From NCBI RefSeq assembly GCF_029784155.1, contig NC_073693.1:338350023-338414022 (forward strand): DNA of 64,000 nucleotides, written 5' to 3'. This stretch comes from Uranotaenia lowii (Eukaryota > Arthropoda > Insecta > Diptera > Culicidae). The notes below the pieces were generated by a model, which worked only from the letters and a program-made list of their open reading frames with translations, made no database searches and was not told the DNA's origin. Shown piece after piece: positions 49,942 to 63,059 of this stretch (the stretch's first letter is position 1; every line of letters starts with the position of its first letter). Position numbers and translations under genes: made by a program.

Positions 49942-52742
49942 TCAATGTTGGAGAGGAGGAAGTGTATGCTTGATGAAAAGATATTCAACTCTATTGTGGA
50001 TGTATGAGGTTATAGGTGTTTTATCGATGAAGCTCTGTATATTCATGTACAATTTTGTTGGTTCCGTCAAGTCGTTGCTAATGATCATCAATTGTTTCTC
50101 TCTGACATTCTGAACGGAGATTTTATCGGCAAAAACATATAGTTGTTTGGATTCCTTCAATATTACCAGCAGTTGTATACGAGCTACATAAAAAATTTCA
50201 CAGTTGCGATCATGTTCCAGAAATAAATAATTTTTTTTTGCATAACAATATCCTTCGTAGAATAGTTCTTCAGCAAATATAGCATCGTTATTTGTAATGA
50301 ATCCTAGCTCTACCAAGTGTTTCATTTCGTGTTCATGTAGATTTTCAAAATTTTCCGAGTACTTCTGGATCATCATATTATTTTGGAATCTTGTGTTTTG
50401 AGTATTTAGTAAACCTTGATAGTATTGGTGTTTTTCTGTACAAATTTTCAACACGTTCTTGTAATTAAGAGTTGCTCGCAGGGCTCTTTTAAAAAAGCAA
50501 TGTTTCCTTTCGCAAGATAACGTGCAATATGCTTTTAACGGCCCAAGGGCTAAGATTATTCGCGGATAGTGGGTGGTAAAATGATGCTTCGGCCTTAAAG
50601 GAGCATCTATTACGCTTCTGCGTAAACTTAGGTACTCCTCAATAAGTGATTTCAGCAAGTAGATATGTTCAATAGCTATTATGGGTGATGTAGAAATATC
50701 AACAATTTCCTTGATAAGCATAAGTAGCTGAATTGCATCATTATTGTAATCTACTGGTAACGAGTTTAACAAAAATGGTAGAATATGAATAATATCCCAA
50801 ATTTCACAAGCTTTTGCTCTTATTGATCTTGATTTCCTAGAGAAATCGATTGTTATTTTGGTATTTAGTTTCAGTTTTTTGCATAAGATGTTTATTTTTC
50901 CTTTTAGAAATGTACTGCCCCTATTCGCATAACAGTCCCATATGGATAGGAAACGCTAACAATATGGGACTGTTATGCGAATAGAGGCAGTGTAGTAGTC
51001 ATAATTTTTGATTTAATAAGATGATTGAAAATTAAATATATGTCAAAGTTAGCCCAGCCTTCGAAAATATCGTGAGCTACACACGGCGCTATTCCAAAAT
51101 CGAAAAAGTTGAAATATTGTAGCTCGTTCAATATGGTTTTCCTTTTAACTCCTCTATACGAAGTTAAGTTATTGTCAGCTATCATTCCTAGGTCGCTCAT
51201 GTGAGATATTGGATCGCGTAAAGGTTTTGATTCCAAAAAGTTATCACGAAGATCGTTTTGTGTAAAATAGCAGTAGGAACAAAAACATTCACCTCTCGAA
51301 AAATTCTCGGACAATCCTGCGATTTGATGAGCTCCCAAATTATCGCCCATGGTCACAAATACGGATCCAAATATTCTCTCTAAATGTGTCTTTCGATCAA
51401 TTTCTATTCCTTCGCTTTCTAACCTTTTAAGATCTTCAACCAAAACTCGTAAAATTGTGTTTGGGCCATATTGAGCAAAGTCGGTATTCTTACAAAGCAA
51501 TGCAAGGTGGATATTTTCCGTCAGACTCCGTAAGTGAGGATCGAGGTTGCCTAGAACCATATACACTGCAAGCAATTTATGGCGTTTGACAGCATTCCCT
51601 AAAGGGTTCACTACCGCTTCTACCGCATCCTGGTACAGAAAAATATTCAAAGTTTTTGTTGTGAAAAAATTACTTTTTCTAAATTTTTCACCATCAGTAT
51701 AATTTTTCAAAAACCCTGACGAAGAGGGCTTTTCTTTGAAAACTGCGTTGTAGATATTATCATCTTTTAAAATTGTTTTCAAGGTATCCAGTATTGGAAC
51801 ATAATAGTAAAATGAGTCCAGATGGTAATTGTTTTTTTGAAGTCTTATAAGTTCAGGCGACACATAAGAAAAATTTTCAGTAAAAAACTTTTTCCGCATA
51901 TGGGCGGAACGAAAAATCCCTTTTGGACCAAACAAACGCTCCATTATTTCATCTCGACAAAAATATTTAATTTTTTGCTTTGCAATTTCGTTGAGCTTCA
52001 ATTGTTCACAAGTGTCGGTAACCTTAAGCTCAAAAACTTGTTGCTGTATTTCAAAAACTTCCCGAAGAGCTACAACAATTTCCTGGATCGATGATTCAGT
52101 TACATGGTTTTGAGATATCAATTTTAGCAGTAGGTTCCCGAAAATTGTTGATACTACCTTTTCTAATCTAAACCATTTAGTTTCTTCAAACTCTGGTACA
52201 TTGTTTAAAACAAATTCCTCGCCGATTGCTTGTGATTCTGCAGCAACATTTAAAGTAAATCCTGGTTCAGTATTTGAGTTCAATTTGTGAGAACGATTTG
52301 TTCTATGAAAATATGTATTATGGATCCGGAAGCTATTCACAGTTACGAAAGGTTTCGATCGTTGGCATGCACATGGACAACACACCGGTTCTCCGTGTTT
52401 TAAATGGGACACTGCATGAGACACTGTTTTATTGAAGCTGGAATCCAAAAAACCACATCCGATAACCGAACAGCCGTATTTTTTTCGCGCAACATCGGAA
52501 TGGTGACGCCATTTTAAATGTTTTTTGTATGCCGCTATCGACTTGAAATTTAGGGCACATAATTCAAAAGCACATCTAAACTTTTTCTCGGATTTATGCA
52601 AATTGAGATGTTTTACATAAATCTCAACGTTTTCAACATTGATTGGACACAAATTACACTGAACAGACATACCGATTCCAATAAAACAAAGAGCACCGAC
52701 GCGTTTATTTGAACTTTTCGCGGCAAGTTGTACTTGGTTCAC
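49942..52742 (-). pseudogene. CMC-superfamily DDE transposase, broken by a hairpin insertion
   Basis: A single long exon. From Met at 52,742 (Met25 is an alternative start) residues 29-150 hold C2H2-like zinc fingers (CNLC, CAFELCALNF, CSVIGCGF). The catalytic core has Asp372 in LYQDAVEAVVNPLG, Asp467 in MGDNLGAH, a CFCSYC pair at 486-491, and His557/Glu561 in VAHDIFEG. This order (D, D plus C-x2-C, H, E) is the signature described for CMC transposases. A 76-bp hairpin at 50,915-50,990 introduces a stop at 50,973. Beyond it the frame continues through KAYCTLSCERKHCFFKRAL and PLRPKHHFTTHYPRI to a TGA at 49,942-49,944. The hairpin plus 4-bp duplication adds 80 bp, exactly the frame offset seen, so the gene was intact before insertion. 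The stop lies 11 bp before the next gene's ATG. Confidence 0.85.
50915..50990. mobile_element. 76-bp hairpin MITE inside the transposase exon
   Basis: CTGCCCCTATTCGCATAACA...GGCAG is almost completely self-complementary: about 30-bp arms with one mismatch around an 18-bp loop (TAGGAAACGCTA region). It is bracketed by TGTA on both sides (50,911-50,914 and 50,991-50,994). Length plus duplication is 80 bp, not a multiple of 3. No coding. Confidence 0.85.
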
Positions 52743-52996
52743 GGTTTTTTGGTTATGAACTGTGCGGGAAGAGTAGAATCACATTTAGACGATGTAATTT
52801 TTTGTTCCTTTCTAACAGTTTTACAGCGCGGCACTCGAAAATGAGTTTTTTAACACAAAAAAATAAATGTTTCGCAGTTTGTATGAAATTGTATGTTTTT
52901 CAATATAAAATTAGATTTGATTTCAGTTTATGTCGTTGATTTTTATATCGGTTTAGGAATTAGGTTTCGTGTAAATTGAATTATTTTTTGCTGTGT

Positions 52997-53543
52997 ATGA
53001 ATGTTTCGTAAAAGATTTGTTCCTTTGCAAACCGTTGCCAACGTCCACAACGGGGGCTGAAACTTTCAAGCTAATTGATGATTATGTTGCGGACAACAAT
53101 ATTCCATAGGGAAATTGTATTGATATATTTACGGACGGTGCGAAAACTATGGTTGGAAAAACTGCTGGAGTCGTTGCCAAGGTCAAAGAAAAGCCCAATG
53201 GTCGCGGAAGTAGTCATTGCATCCTTCATTGACATGCACTCGCTAATAGCGAGTCGCTATGAAGAACTATCATCACCTTTGAAAGAATTAATCAACTTTA
53301 TTGAGGCTCGACCGAAAAATTTAAGGTTATTCAAAGCGAAGAATTGCGAAGAAACCAACATTCCACGCTACTATTACATACCGAATTTGGTTATCTCGTG
53401 GAAAAACGTTTTTTCACCCGTTTGAATTATGATTAGTTTAGAAGTTAGTTAGAACGATTCTAAGCGACATTAATTTTGCATAGGGGGTCAAATTGAATGA
53501 TTATCAGTGGCCCTTCAGGTTTGTTTATTTGGCTGACATCTAT
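52997..53543 (+). pseudogene. hAT transposase remnant, middle part
   Basis: Continues the hAT frame after the CMC-like insertion: YECFVKDLFLCKPLP, ETFKLIDDYVADNNI, CIDIFTDGAKTMVGKTAGVV (catalytic-region FTDGA motif), SSHCILH, then after frameshifts LINFIEARPKNLRLF. Ends near WPFRFVYLADIY at 53,510-53,543, where the Helitron is inserted. Stops at 53,107 and 53,228 and frameshifts confirm decay. Confidence 0.8.
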
Positions 53544-55459
53544 CTATATATATATATAAAGCAGGGAGAGAGACAGACCATAAAGAAATGTGCGAACACG
53601 CAAAACTCTTCACTGGATCATCCGATTTGCATGCGATTTTTTTTGTTGTGTTCGTCTTCACGCGAAGAAAAACACAACGGAGAGATAATTTCGAAAATGT
53701 TTTTGTGGAATTTCAAAATTAATTTTTAGTTTTTATTCGTATCATATAAAAGTCATGGCACCCAATTTCCATTTTTTTTTCATTCGAATCACTCAGAGTA
53801 GGAAGGCGCCAAAAGCAATCAAGGCTTACTGATGTACATCCATCTCTCTATAGGAAGTTTTTGCGCCAATTTTCGATGCAAGTGTACTTTTCACATGGCA
53901 CCAGTAAAATGGATACTTGGATGTGATTTTCCCTATGGGGTTCCGCAACTACGAAGCATAGCAAAGCCTGTACGAAGAATATTGACAAAATTTATAATTT
54001 TTTGCATCAGAATCAAGGCAATTCTATGATTTTTTTAGATGTTTGTTTGTTCACCGTTAATTTTTTTTGAAATGTCATATTCTTTTAGCAACTCAAGCAA
54101 TATGGCTGTAAAATTTTCAAAAGACAACTTAATGAGATTGAATTGAAACATTTCATTATCAAATAATTTTTTATGAGTTTTGGTAACACCAATAGAAAGT
54201 CATACAATTGGTAAAAGATCACCTTAATATATTTTTTGTTGATTTTATCCAGTTAGTTTGAGAACTGAAGGTTATTAATTTTGTGATTCCAAGTAAATTG
54301 AATCATTATCATAAAAACGGATTGCAGGATCATACACAAAAATACAAAAAAAGTTTCGTACCAGATATCAGATCTAAAAAAACAATCTGTCAAGCATAAG
54401 TAAATTAAAGAATATAAACACTTAAATTCGACAAAAAAAAACAAAATTAACATCAACGCTTTTAAACTAACGTTTTAATATAACTTAAAATCCAGACTCA
54501 TAAAGCCAAATTTAGAATATTGGTTCAAATGAACAATAAAATTCAGAATTCAATTTAAGTGTCTAGATAACAGTTTCTTATCTTACGATCATAAACTATA
54601 AATTTAAGTAATTTGTGAATATTTTGAATTTTAATTCCAAATACTCAAAATAGATTTGCTTTCATTCAGGGTTTGCCTGTTAAGAGAAAAATAATCTAAA
54701 TACAAGAAAGTTTAAATTCTTTTTTTTTCTAAATTCTTTAATTCTTAGTGCAATTTGCCAATCCCTTACTGAAAATTGAAAAAATGATAATAATGACACA
54801 AATTTCGAAGACATTTTCAAACATTATATTGATTAGAAAAGTGTTGCTGGAAAATGAAATAAATAGTAACTTTGTCTGAATTGTTAAATATTTGTCGAAC
54901 TCAGCTCTGTTAATTCACAATAAGATTCAATTAGTGTATTTAGTGCAAAGGCCGAAAAAGGCATTTGAAATAATTAAAAAAAATCAAAAATTTATTTTAT
55001 ATTCATTATTCTTCAAATGTTCCGGGTCCACTTTTTAATTTTTCTATTCTGACGACCATATTTAAAGAAAACTGTAATGTATTTAAATACAGAGGTTAAC
55101 ACAAATCGAACTGATCATTAGTAGAACTTTATTATACGCTACCTCAACAAGAAAATAAGTTCGCTAAACAAAAGTAAGCGAACTTATTAGAGCAAATCGT
55201 TTGAGCGTTTTTGTGTTTCGAATTGCCGGTTTTGAATATAAATTTATGTATGATATTTTCCATTCCATTAGCGGTTTTTTGAATGAACTTAAAATAATGA
55301 AATTCGAATAACGAACCATAATTCTGGATTTTTTTTTTCTAATACAAAGGTATCCACTAGCTTTTATACACTTAAAAGGAAGGCTGACTAAGGAACAGTG
55401 CTAAAATATAAAAAATACTCGAAAATAACAGGCTTAACAAAGTTTGCCGGGTCAGCTAG
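53544..55459 (+). mobile_element. Non-autonomous Helitron (copy 3) inside the hAT
   Basis: 5' TCTATATATATATATAAAGC after an A; 3' GCCGGGTCAGCTAG followed by T. Same terminal rules and nearly the same 3' end as the copies at 13,879 and 15,827. The hAT frame continues on both sides. The start could be 4 bp earlier (TCTATC). No Rep/helicase frame. Confidence 0.78.
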
Positions 55460-56165
55460 TTTTTTATAAAATGAATGACAATCTTTGATTCAAACGGTAA
55501 AATAATGGTCTTCAAGAGGAAAAATCAAATTTTGGACAGATTTGCTCAAAAAGCCAAACCTGGACAGCTTTCCAAATTTGAGAAGCATTCAAGCAGAAAT
55601 AACCTCAAAGTTATCATCCGAAAACTTTCAAGAATTCAACGAGCAGGGACATATTTTGACAATCACAACACTTTTCGATGATAACATTTTTTTATAATCC
55701 TTGATGTTAAGTTGAACTAACAGGCCCACGTATCTAACAAAGTTATTTATAATTACAATTACAGTTTTTTCCGCAGGATTTGTTGATCAGATTTTCAGCA
55801 ATATTTCTCCGAAGAATATCATAAAAAGAACTAAGACTTAAAATGGGTGGATGTGGATCAGCCTTTTTCGGTGTCAAAGAAACCAGATTTTAAGATACAA
55901 GAAAGATTCGCTTCCAAGAAGTTGTTGGAGAAGTTTTGGTGTCAACTGAAAAGTTAATTTCAAGTTTTGTCCGATAAAACAAAACTTATTCTTCTGCCAT
56001 TTTCCACAACTTATCTATGTGAGTCTGGATTTTCTACATATCTCGCAACGAAGACAAAATACCAATCCCTACTAAACGCGGAACAAGACGTCAGACTACA
56101 ACTGACACAAATTGAACCAAACATGTTACAGCTTGCAAAGCAGAAAGTGTATTTGTTCTATTAAA
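55460..56165 (+). pseudogene. hAT transposase remnant, C-terminal dimerisation part
   Basis: Across frames: GKIKFWTDLLKKPNLDSFPN, then from 55,967 an open stretch with LLPFSTTYLCESGFSTYLA and LNAEQDVRLQLTQIEPN. These are the hallmark of the hAT C-terminal dimerisation domain in ZBED/FAM200-like proteins. Stop at 56,162, about 220 bp before the 3' inverted repeat. Confidence 0.85.
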
Positions 56166-56389
56166 ATCATTGATTTTTGATGACACATATTTTGTTAATA
56201 ATAACAAGACCATTCAAAGAGTAGCCATACATTACTGATTTTATTTACTACGATGACAAGACTCATCTTATTTTATGGATACTATGAAGTTTTTAAAACT
56301 AGGGTTTAAAAATGCAGGTGCTCCGCCAAAATTTTTGGTTGTAAAAAGTGCTCCGCCGAGCAAATGATCTGAAAACCCCTGGCTTAGAG

Positions 56390-57631
56390 GATCCAATAGT
56401 AAGCTAAAGTTTGATTAAAAAAAGATGATTGATTCCATGAAGTTGAGGAATGTGAGAGGTTTTTTCAAGCTCAATTCGAAAATATCAATAGACGAAAAGA
56501 TAAGTTTTTGTAACTTGGTCATCAATTGACTAATAAACAGGCCTGACTTCATTTCTACAGAACATAAAAGCTACCCACTGGTTAAATAAATAAAATGCGG
56601 TGGTCAAATCGTTGCGCAAAATATTTGAAATTTCGTATTGGACAGCAAAACGAGCTCTTTAGCGGTCACCTGACAGCTTTTCAACTAGAATCTTTTCAAT
56701 GAAAGTCTCGTCTGTATTTTCTGGAAATAAACGAGGAGAAAAAATTTTAAAAAAAATAGTGTCTAGTACTTTAGGACGCTAACGATCTGTGGAAACTGCA
56801 AATCACTCAGTGTTTCATAACGATTCACACGATGAATGGCTAAAAATATAAAGAAGACTGCCTCCAGATGCGATTGTCTCCCTCCAAAGCACTTCAAATG
56901 GTCTCACAAAGTTCATACTGTGTTAAAATTGGATCTGGTATCCAGTACCAGGTATCTTCGCTGAAAATTTCATCAATTGGCATTCATGCGTTCAAAAGTA
57001 ATTCACAAAACAAAGCATTTTTTTGTTTTTCGAATATACTCATTACTCCTGTGTGGCAACGTCTAGAAATCAATTTTTCATAAGCACTTCATGGAAACAA
57101 TTCACAATGTAGCCGTTACCAATTTAATTCTATTTACATTCAATTTGTATTGTAGACATCCGATTTTAAATTTAGAAAAATATTCCTTAAAAATGCTCTA
57201 AAAACTTTGTGGCGTTTTGCGAAAGTGTCTTTTGAACATAAACATTATTTCTGGTGGAAATTTTACTATAGAAAGTTCCTTTTAATAAAACAACTGATTA
57301 TTTTTTTTTTAAATTTCATGTTTTCAATGCTTTATGAAAAAATTGTTTTGTGTTTTTTAATTATTACGATCACACCAAACATATGAGTTTTATTAACTTA
57401 TGATTCACAGGAAAGTTTCTTCAAATATCTATTTGGCTTTCATATCCCAGACTATCTGAAAAACTACATTGAATTTCTCACAAAAAGTTTGAAGTTGAAT
57501 TTATTAATATGATGATTTGTAGCATTAAGGTATAAAAATAAAAGAACAATTTATCACAGCCTCTAGAGCCTAAACACGCTATAATAATTCATTTTTCAGT
57601 TGGAGAAGTTTTAAATTTTTCATTAAAAAAT
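56390..57631. other. AT-rich DNA before array 3
   Basis: No frame above 75 codons, no repeat noted. Confidence 0.35.
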
Positions 57632-60600
57632 CACAAAAATGACAAAAATGACAAAAATGACAAAAATGACAAAAATGACAAAAATGACAAAAATGACAAA
57701 AATGACAAAAATGACAAAAATGACAAAAATGACAAAAATGACAAAAATGACAAAAATGACAAAAATGACAAAAAAGACAAAAATGACAAAAATGACAAAA
57801 ATGACAAAAATGACAAAAATGACAAAAATGACAAAAATGACAAAAATGACAAAAATGACAAAAATGACAAAAATGACAAAAATGACAAAAATGACAAAAA
57901 TGACAAAAATGACAAAAATGACAAAAATGACAAAAATGACAAAAATGACAAAAATGACAAAAATGACAAAAATGACAAAAATGACAAAAATGACAAAAAT
58001 GACAAAAATGACAAAAATGACAAAAATGACAAAAATGACAAAAATGACAAAAATGACAAAAATGACAAAAATGACAAAAATGACAAAAATGACAAAAATG
58101 ACAAAAATGACAAAAATGACAAAAATGACAAAAATGACAAAAATGACAAAAATGACAAAAATGACAAAAATGACAAAAATGACAAAAATGACAAAAATGA
58201 CAAAAATGACAAAAATGACAAAAATGACAAAAATGACAAAAATGACAAAAATGACAAAAATGACAAAAATGACAAAAATGACAAAAATGACAAAAATGAC
58301 AAAAATGACAAAAATGACAAAAATGACAAAAATGACAAAAATGACAAAAATGACAAAAATGACAAAAATGACAAAAATGACAAAAATGACAAAAATGACA
58401 AAAATGACAAAAATGACAAAAATGACAAAAATGACAAAAATGACAAAAATGACAAAAATGACAAAAATGACAAAAATGACAAAAATGACAAAAATGACAA
58501 AAATGACAAAAATGACAAAAATGACAAAAATGACAAAAATGACAAAAAATGACAAAAATGACAAAAAATGACAAAAAATGACAAAAATGACAAAAATGAC
58601 AAAAATGACAAAAATGACAAAAATAACAAAAAATGACAAAAATGACAAAAATGACAAAAATGACAAAAATGACAAAAATGACAAAAATGACAAAAATGAC
58701 AAAAATGACAAAAATGACAAAAATGACAAAAATGACAAAAATGATAAAATTGCACAAAAATGATAAAATTGCACAAAAATGACAAAAATGACAAAAATGA
58801 CAAAAATGACAAAAATGACAAAAGTGACAAAAATGACAACCATGACAAAAATGACAAAAATGACAAAAATGACAAAATGACAAAAATGACAAAAATGACA
58901 AAAATGACAAAAATGACAAAAATGACAAAAATGACAAAAATGACAAAAATGACAAAAATGACAAAAATGACAAAAATGACAAAAATGACAAAAATGACAA
59001 AAATGACAAAAATGACAAAAATGACAAAAATGACAAAAATGACAAAAATGACAAAAATGACAAAATGACAAAAATGACAAAAATGACGAAAATGACAAAA
59101 ATGACAAAAATGACAAAAATGACAAAAATGACAAAAATGACAAAAATGACAAAAATGACAAAAATGACAAAAATGACAAAAATGACAAAAATGACAAAAA
59201 TGACAAAAATGACAAAAATGACAAAAATGACAAAAATGACAAAAAATGACAAAAATGACAAAAATGACAAAAATGACAAAAATGACAAAAATGACAAAAA
59301 TGACAAAAAATGACAAAAATGACAAAAATGACAAAAATGACAAAAATGACAAAAATGACAAAAATGACAAAAATGACAAAAATGACAAAAATGACAAAAA
59401 TGACAAAAATGACAAAAATGACAAAAATGACAAAAATGACAAAAATGACAAAAATGACAAAAATGACAAAAATGACAAAAATGACAAAAATGACAAAAAT
59501 GACAAAAATGACAAAAATGACAAAAATGACAAAAATGACAAAAATGACAAAAATGACAAAAATGACAAAAATGACAAAAATGACAAAAATGACAAAAATG
59601 ACAAAAATGACAAAAATGACCAAAATGACAAAAATGACAAAAATGACAAAAATGACAAAAATGACAAAAATGACAAAAAATGACAAAAATGACAAAAATG
59701 ACAAAATGACAAAAATGACCAAAATGACCAAAAATGACAAAAATGACAAAAATGACAAAAATGACAAAAATGACAAAAATGACAAAAATGACAAAAATGA
59801 CAAAAATGACAAAAATGACAAAAATGACAAAAATCACAAAAATCACAAAAAATGACAAAAATGACAAAAATGACAAAAATGACAAAAATGACAAAAATGA
59901 CAAAAATGACAAAAATGACAAAAATGACAAAAATGACAAAAATGACAAAAATGACAAAAATGACAAAAATGACAAAAATGACAAAAATGACAAAAATGAC
60001 AAAAATGACAAAAAATGACAAAAATGACAAAAATGACAAAAATGACAAAAATGACAAAAATGACAAAAATGACAAAAATGACAAAAATGACAAAAATGAC
60101 AAAAATGACAAAAATGACAAAAATGACAAAAATGACAAAAATGACAAAAATGACAAAAATGACAAAAATGACAAAAATGACAAAAATGACAAAAATGACA
60201 AAAATGACAAAAATGACAAAAATGACAAAAATGACAAAAATGACAAAAATGACAAAAATGACAAAAATGACAAAAATGACAAAAATGACAAAAATGACAA
60301 AAATGACAAAAATGACAAAAATGACAAAAATGACAAAAATGACAAAAATGACAAAAATGACAAAAATGACAAAAATGACAAAAATGACAAAAATGACAAA
60401 AATGACAAAAATGACAAAAATGACAAAAATGACAAAAATGACAAAAATGACAAAAATGACAAAAATGACAAAAATGACAGAAAATGACAAAAATGACAAA
60501 AAATGACAAAAATGACAAAAATGACAAAAATGACAAAAATGACAAAAATGACAAAAATTACAAAAATTACAAAAATTACAAAAATGACAAAAATGACAAA

Positions 60601-63059
60601 AATGACAAAAATGACAAAATGACAAAAAAAATGACAAAAATGACAAAAATGACAAAAATGACAAAAATGACAAAAAATGACAAAAATGACAAAAATGACA
60701 AAAATGACAAAAATGACAAAAATGACAAAAATGACAAAAATAACCAAAATGACAAAAATGACAAAAATGACAAAAATGACAAAAATGACAAAAATGACAA
60801 AAATGACAAAAATGACAAAAATGACAAAAATGACAAAAATGACAAAAATGACAAAAATGACAAAAATGACAAAAATGACAAAAATGACAAAAATGACAAA
60901 AATGACAAAAATGACAAAAATGACAAAAATGACAAAAATGACAAAAATGACAAAAATGACAAAAATGACAAAAATAACAAAAATGACAAAAATGACAAAA
61001 ATGACAAAAATGACAAAAATGACAAAAATGACAAAAATGACAAAAATGACAAAAATGACAAAAATGACAAAAATGACAAAAATGACAAAAATGACAAAAA
61101 TGACAAAAATGACAAAAATGACAAAAATGACAAAAATGACAAAAATGACAAAAATGACAAAAATGACAAAAATGACAAAAATGACAAAAATGACAGAAAT
61201 GACAAAAATGACAAAAATGACAAAAATGACAAAAATGACAAAAATGACAAAAATGACAAAAATGACAAAAATGACAAAAATGACAAAAATGACAAAAATG
61301 ACAAAAATGACAAAAATGACAAAAATGACAAAAATGACAAAAATGACAAAAATGACAAAAATGACAAAAATGACAAAAATGACAAAAATGACAAAAATGA
61401 CAAAAATGACAAAAATGACAAAAATGATAAAATTGCACGAAAATGACAAAAATGACAAAAGTGACAAAAATGACAAAAATGACAAAAATGACAAAAATGA
61501 CAAAAAATGACAAAAATGACAAAAATGACAAAAATGACAAAAATGACAAAAATGACAAAAATGACAAAAATGACAAAAATGACAAAAATGACAAAAATGA
61601 CAAAAATGACAAAAATGACAAAAATGACAAAAATGACAAAAATGACAAAAATGACAAAAATGACAAAAATGACAAAAATGACAAAAATGACAAAAATGAC
61701 AAAAATGACAAAAATGACAAAAATGACAAAAATGACAAAAATGACAAAAATGACAAAAATGACAAAAATGACAAAAATGACAAAAATGACAAAAATGACA
61801 AAAATGACAAAAATGACAAAAATGACAAAAATGACAAAAATGACAAAAATGACAAAAATGACAAAAATGACAAAAATGACAAAAATGACAAAAATGACAA
61901 AAATGACAAAAATGACAAAAATGACAAAAATGACAAAAATGACAAAAATGACAAAAATGACAAAAATGACAAAAATGACAAAAATGACAAAAATGACAAA
62001 AATGACAAAAATGACAAAAATGACAAAAATGACAAAAATGACAAAAATGACAAAAATGACAAAAATGACAAAAATGACAAAAATGACAAAAATGACAAAA
62101 ATGACAAAAATGACAAAAATGACAAAAATGAACAAAAATGACAAAAATCAAAAATGACAAAAATGACAAAAATGACAAAAATGACAAAAATGACAAAAAT
62201 GACAAAAATGACAAAAATGACAAAAATGACAAAAATGACAAAAATGACAAAAATGACAAAAATGACAAAAATGACAAAAATGACAAAAATGACAAAAATG
62301 ACAAAAATGACAAAAATGACAAAAATGACAAAAATGACAAAAATGACAAAAATGACAAAAATGACAAAAATGACAAAAATGACAAAAATGACAAAAATGA
62401 CAAAAATGACAAAAATGACAAAAATGACAAAAATGACAAAAATGACAAAAATGACAAAAATGACAAAAATGACAAAAATGACAAAAATGATAAAATTGCA
62501 CAAAAATGACAAAAATGACAAAAATGACTAAAATGACAAAAGTGACAAAAATGACAAAAATGACAAAAATGACAAAAATGACAAAAATGACAAAAATGAC
62601 AAAAATGACAAAAATGACAAAAATGACAAAAATGACAAAAATGACAAAAATGACAAAAATGACAAAAATGACAAAAATGACAAAAATGACAAAAATGACA
62701 AAAATGACAAAAATGACAAAAATGACAAAAATGACAAAAATGACAAAAATGACAAAAATGACAAAAATGACAAAAATGACAAAAATGACAAAAATGACAA
62801 AAATGACAAAAATGACAAAAATGACAAAAATGACAAAAATGACAAAAATGACAAAAATGACAAAAATGACAAAAATGACAAAAATGACAAAAATGACAAA
62901 AATGACAAAAATGACAAAAATGACAAAAATGACAAAAATGACAAAAATGACAAAAATGACAAAAATGACAAAAATGACAAAAATGACAAAAATGACAAAA
63001 ATGACAAAAATGACAAAAATGACAAAAATGACAAAAATGACAAAAATGACAAAAATGAC
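57632..63059. repeat. 9-bp satellite array, unit AAAAATGAC (array 3)
   Basis: About 5.4 kb, roughly 600 copies, same unit and orientation as array 1. 57,632-58,540 is almost uniform. Clusters of 8- and 10-bp units and substitutions lie at 58,545-58,880, 59,700-59,860 and 60,480-60,745. A compound variant GATAAAATTGCAC recurs at 58,743, 58,763, 61,427 and 62,489, each followed within about 60 bp by AAAAGTGAC. Long open frames on both strands are artefacts of the period. Confidence 0.97.

Larger units (their letters stand above)
41071..52996 (-). mobile_element. CMC-like (CACTA/Mirage-type) DNA transposon, 11.9 kb
   Basis: Ends are CACAGCAAAAATTGAATC at 41,071 and, reverse-complemented from 52,996, CACAGCAAAAAATAATTC. 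Each is flanked by TA. Deleting it with one TA rejoins the hAT frame as CYQRYECFVKDLFLC, so the 2-bp TSD and both boundaries are well supported. Its genes lie on the minus strand: a DDE transposase next to the right end and a second gene reaching toward the left end. A 2-bp TA TSD has been described for the Mirage branch of the CMC superfamily. The exact branch is inference. Confidence 0.88.
40409..56381 (+). mobile_element. hAT element with 8-bp TSD, inflated by nested insertions
   Basis: 5' end CAGGGATTTTCAGATC at 40,409. The 3' end, reverse-complemented from 56,381, is CAGGGGTTTTCAGATC. Both are followed by a GCTCSGCGGAGCACTT block, giving imperfect inverted repeats of about 35 bp. A perfect TSD GCTTAGAG flanks it (40,401-40,408 and 56,382-56,389). 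Removing the CMC-like element (41,071-52,996) and the Helitron (53,544-55,459) leaves about 2.13 kb, a normal size for a hAT with one transposase. The transposase is decayed and lies in three blocks described separately. Confidence 0.93.

Noticed and set aside
50773..50972. Intron between the two halves of the transposase
   Set aside because: No GT-AG pair restores the frame better than removing the hairpin, and the sequence after the hairpin is open and coding-like up to 49,942.
50973..50975. Natural stop codon of the transposase
   Set aside because: The stop lies within the 76-bp hairpin insertion and the reading frame resumes in the offset predicted by an 80-bp insertion.
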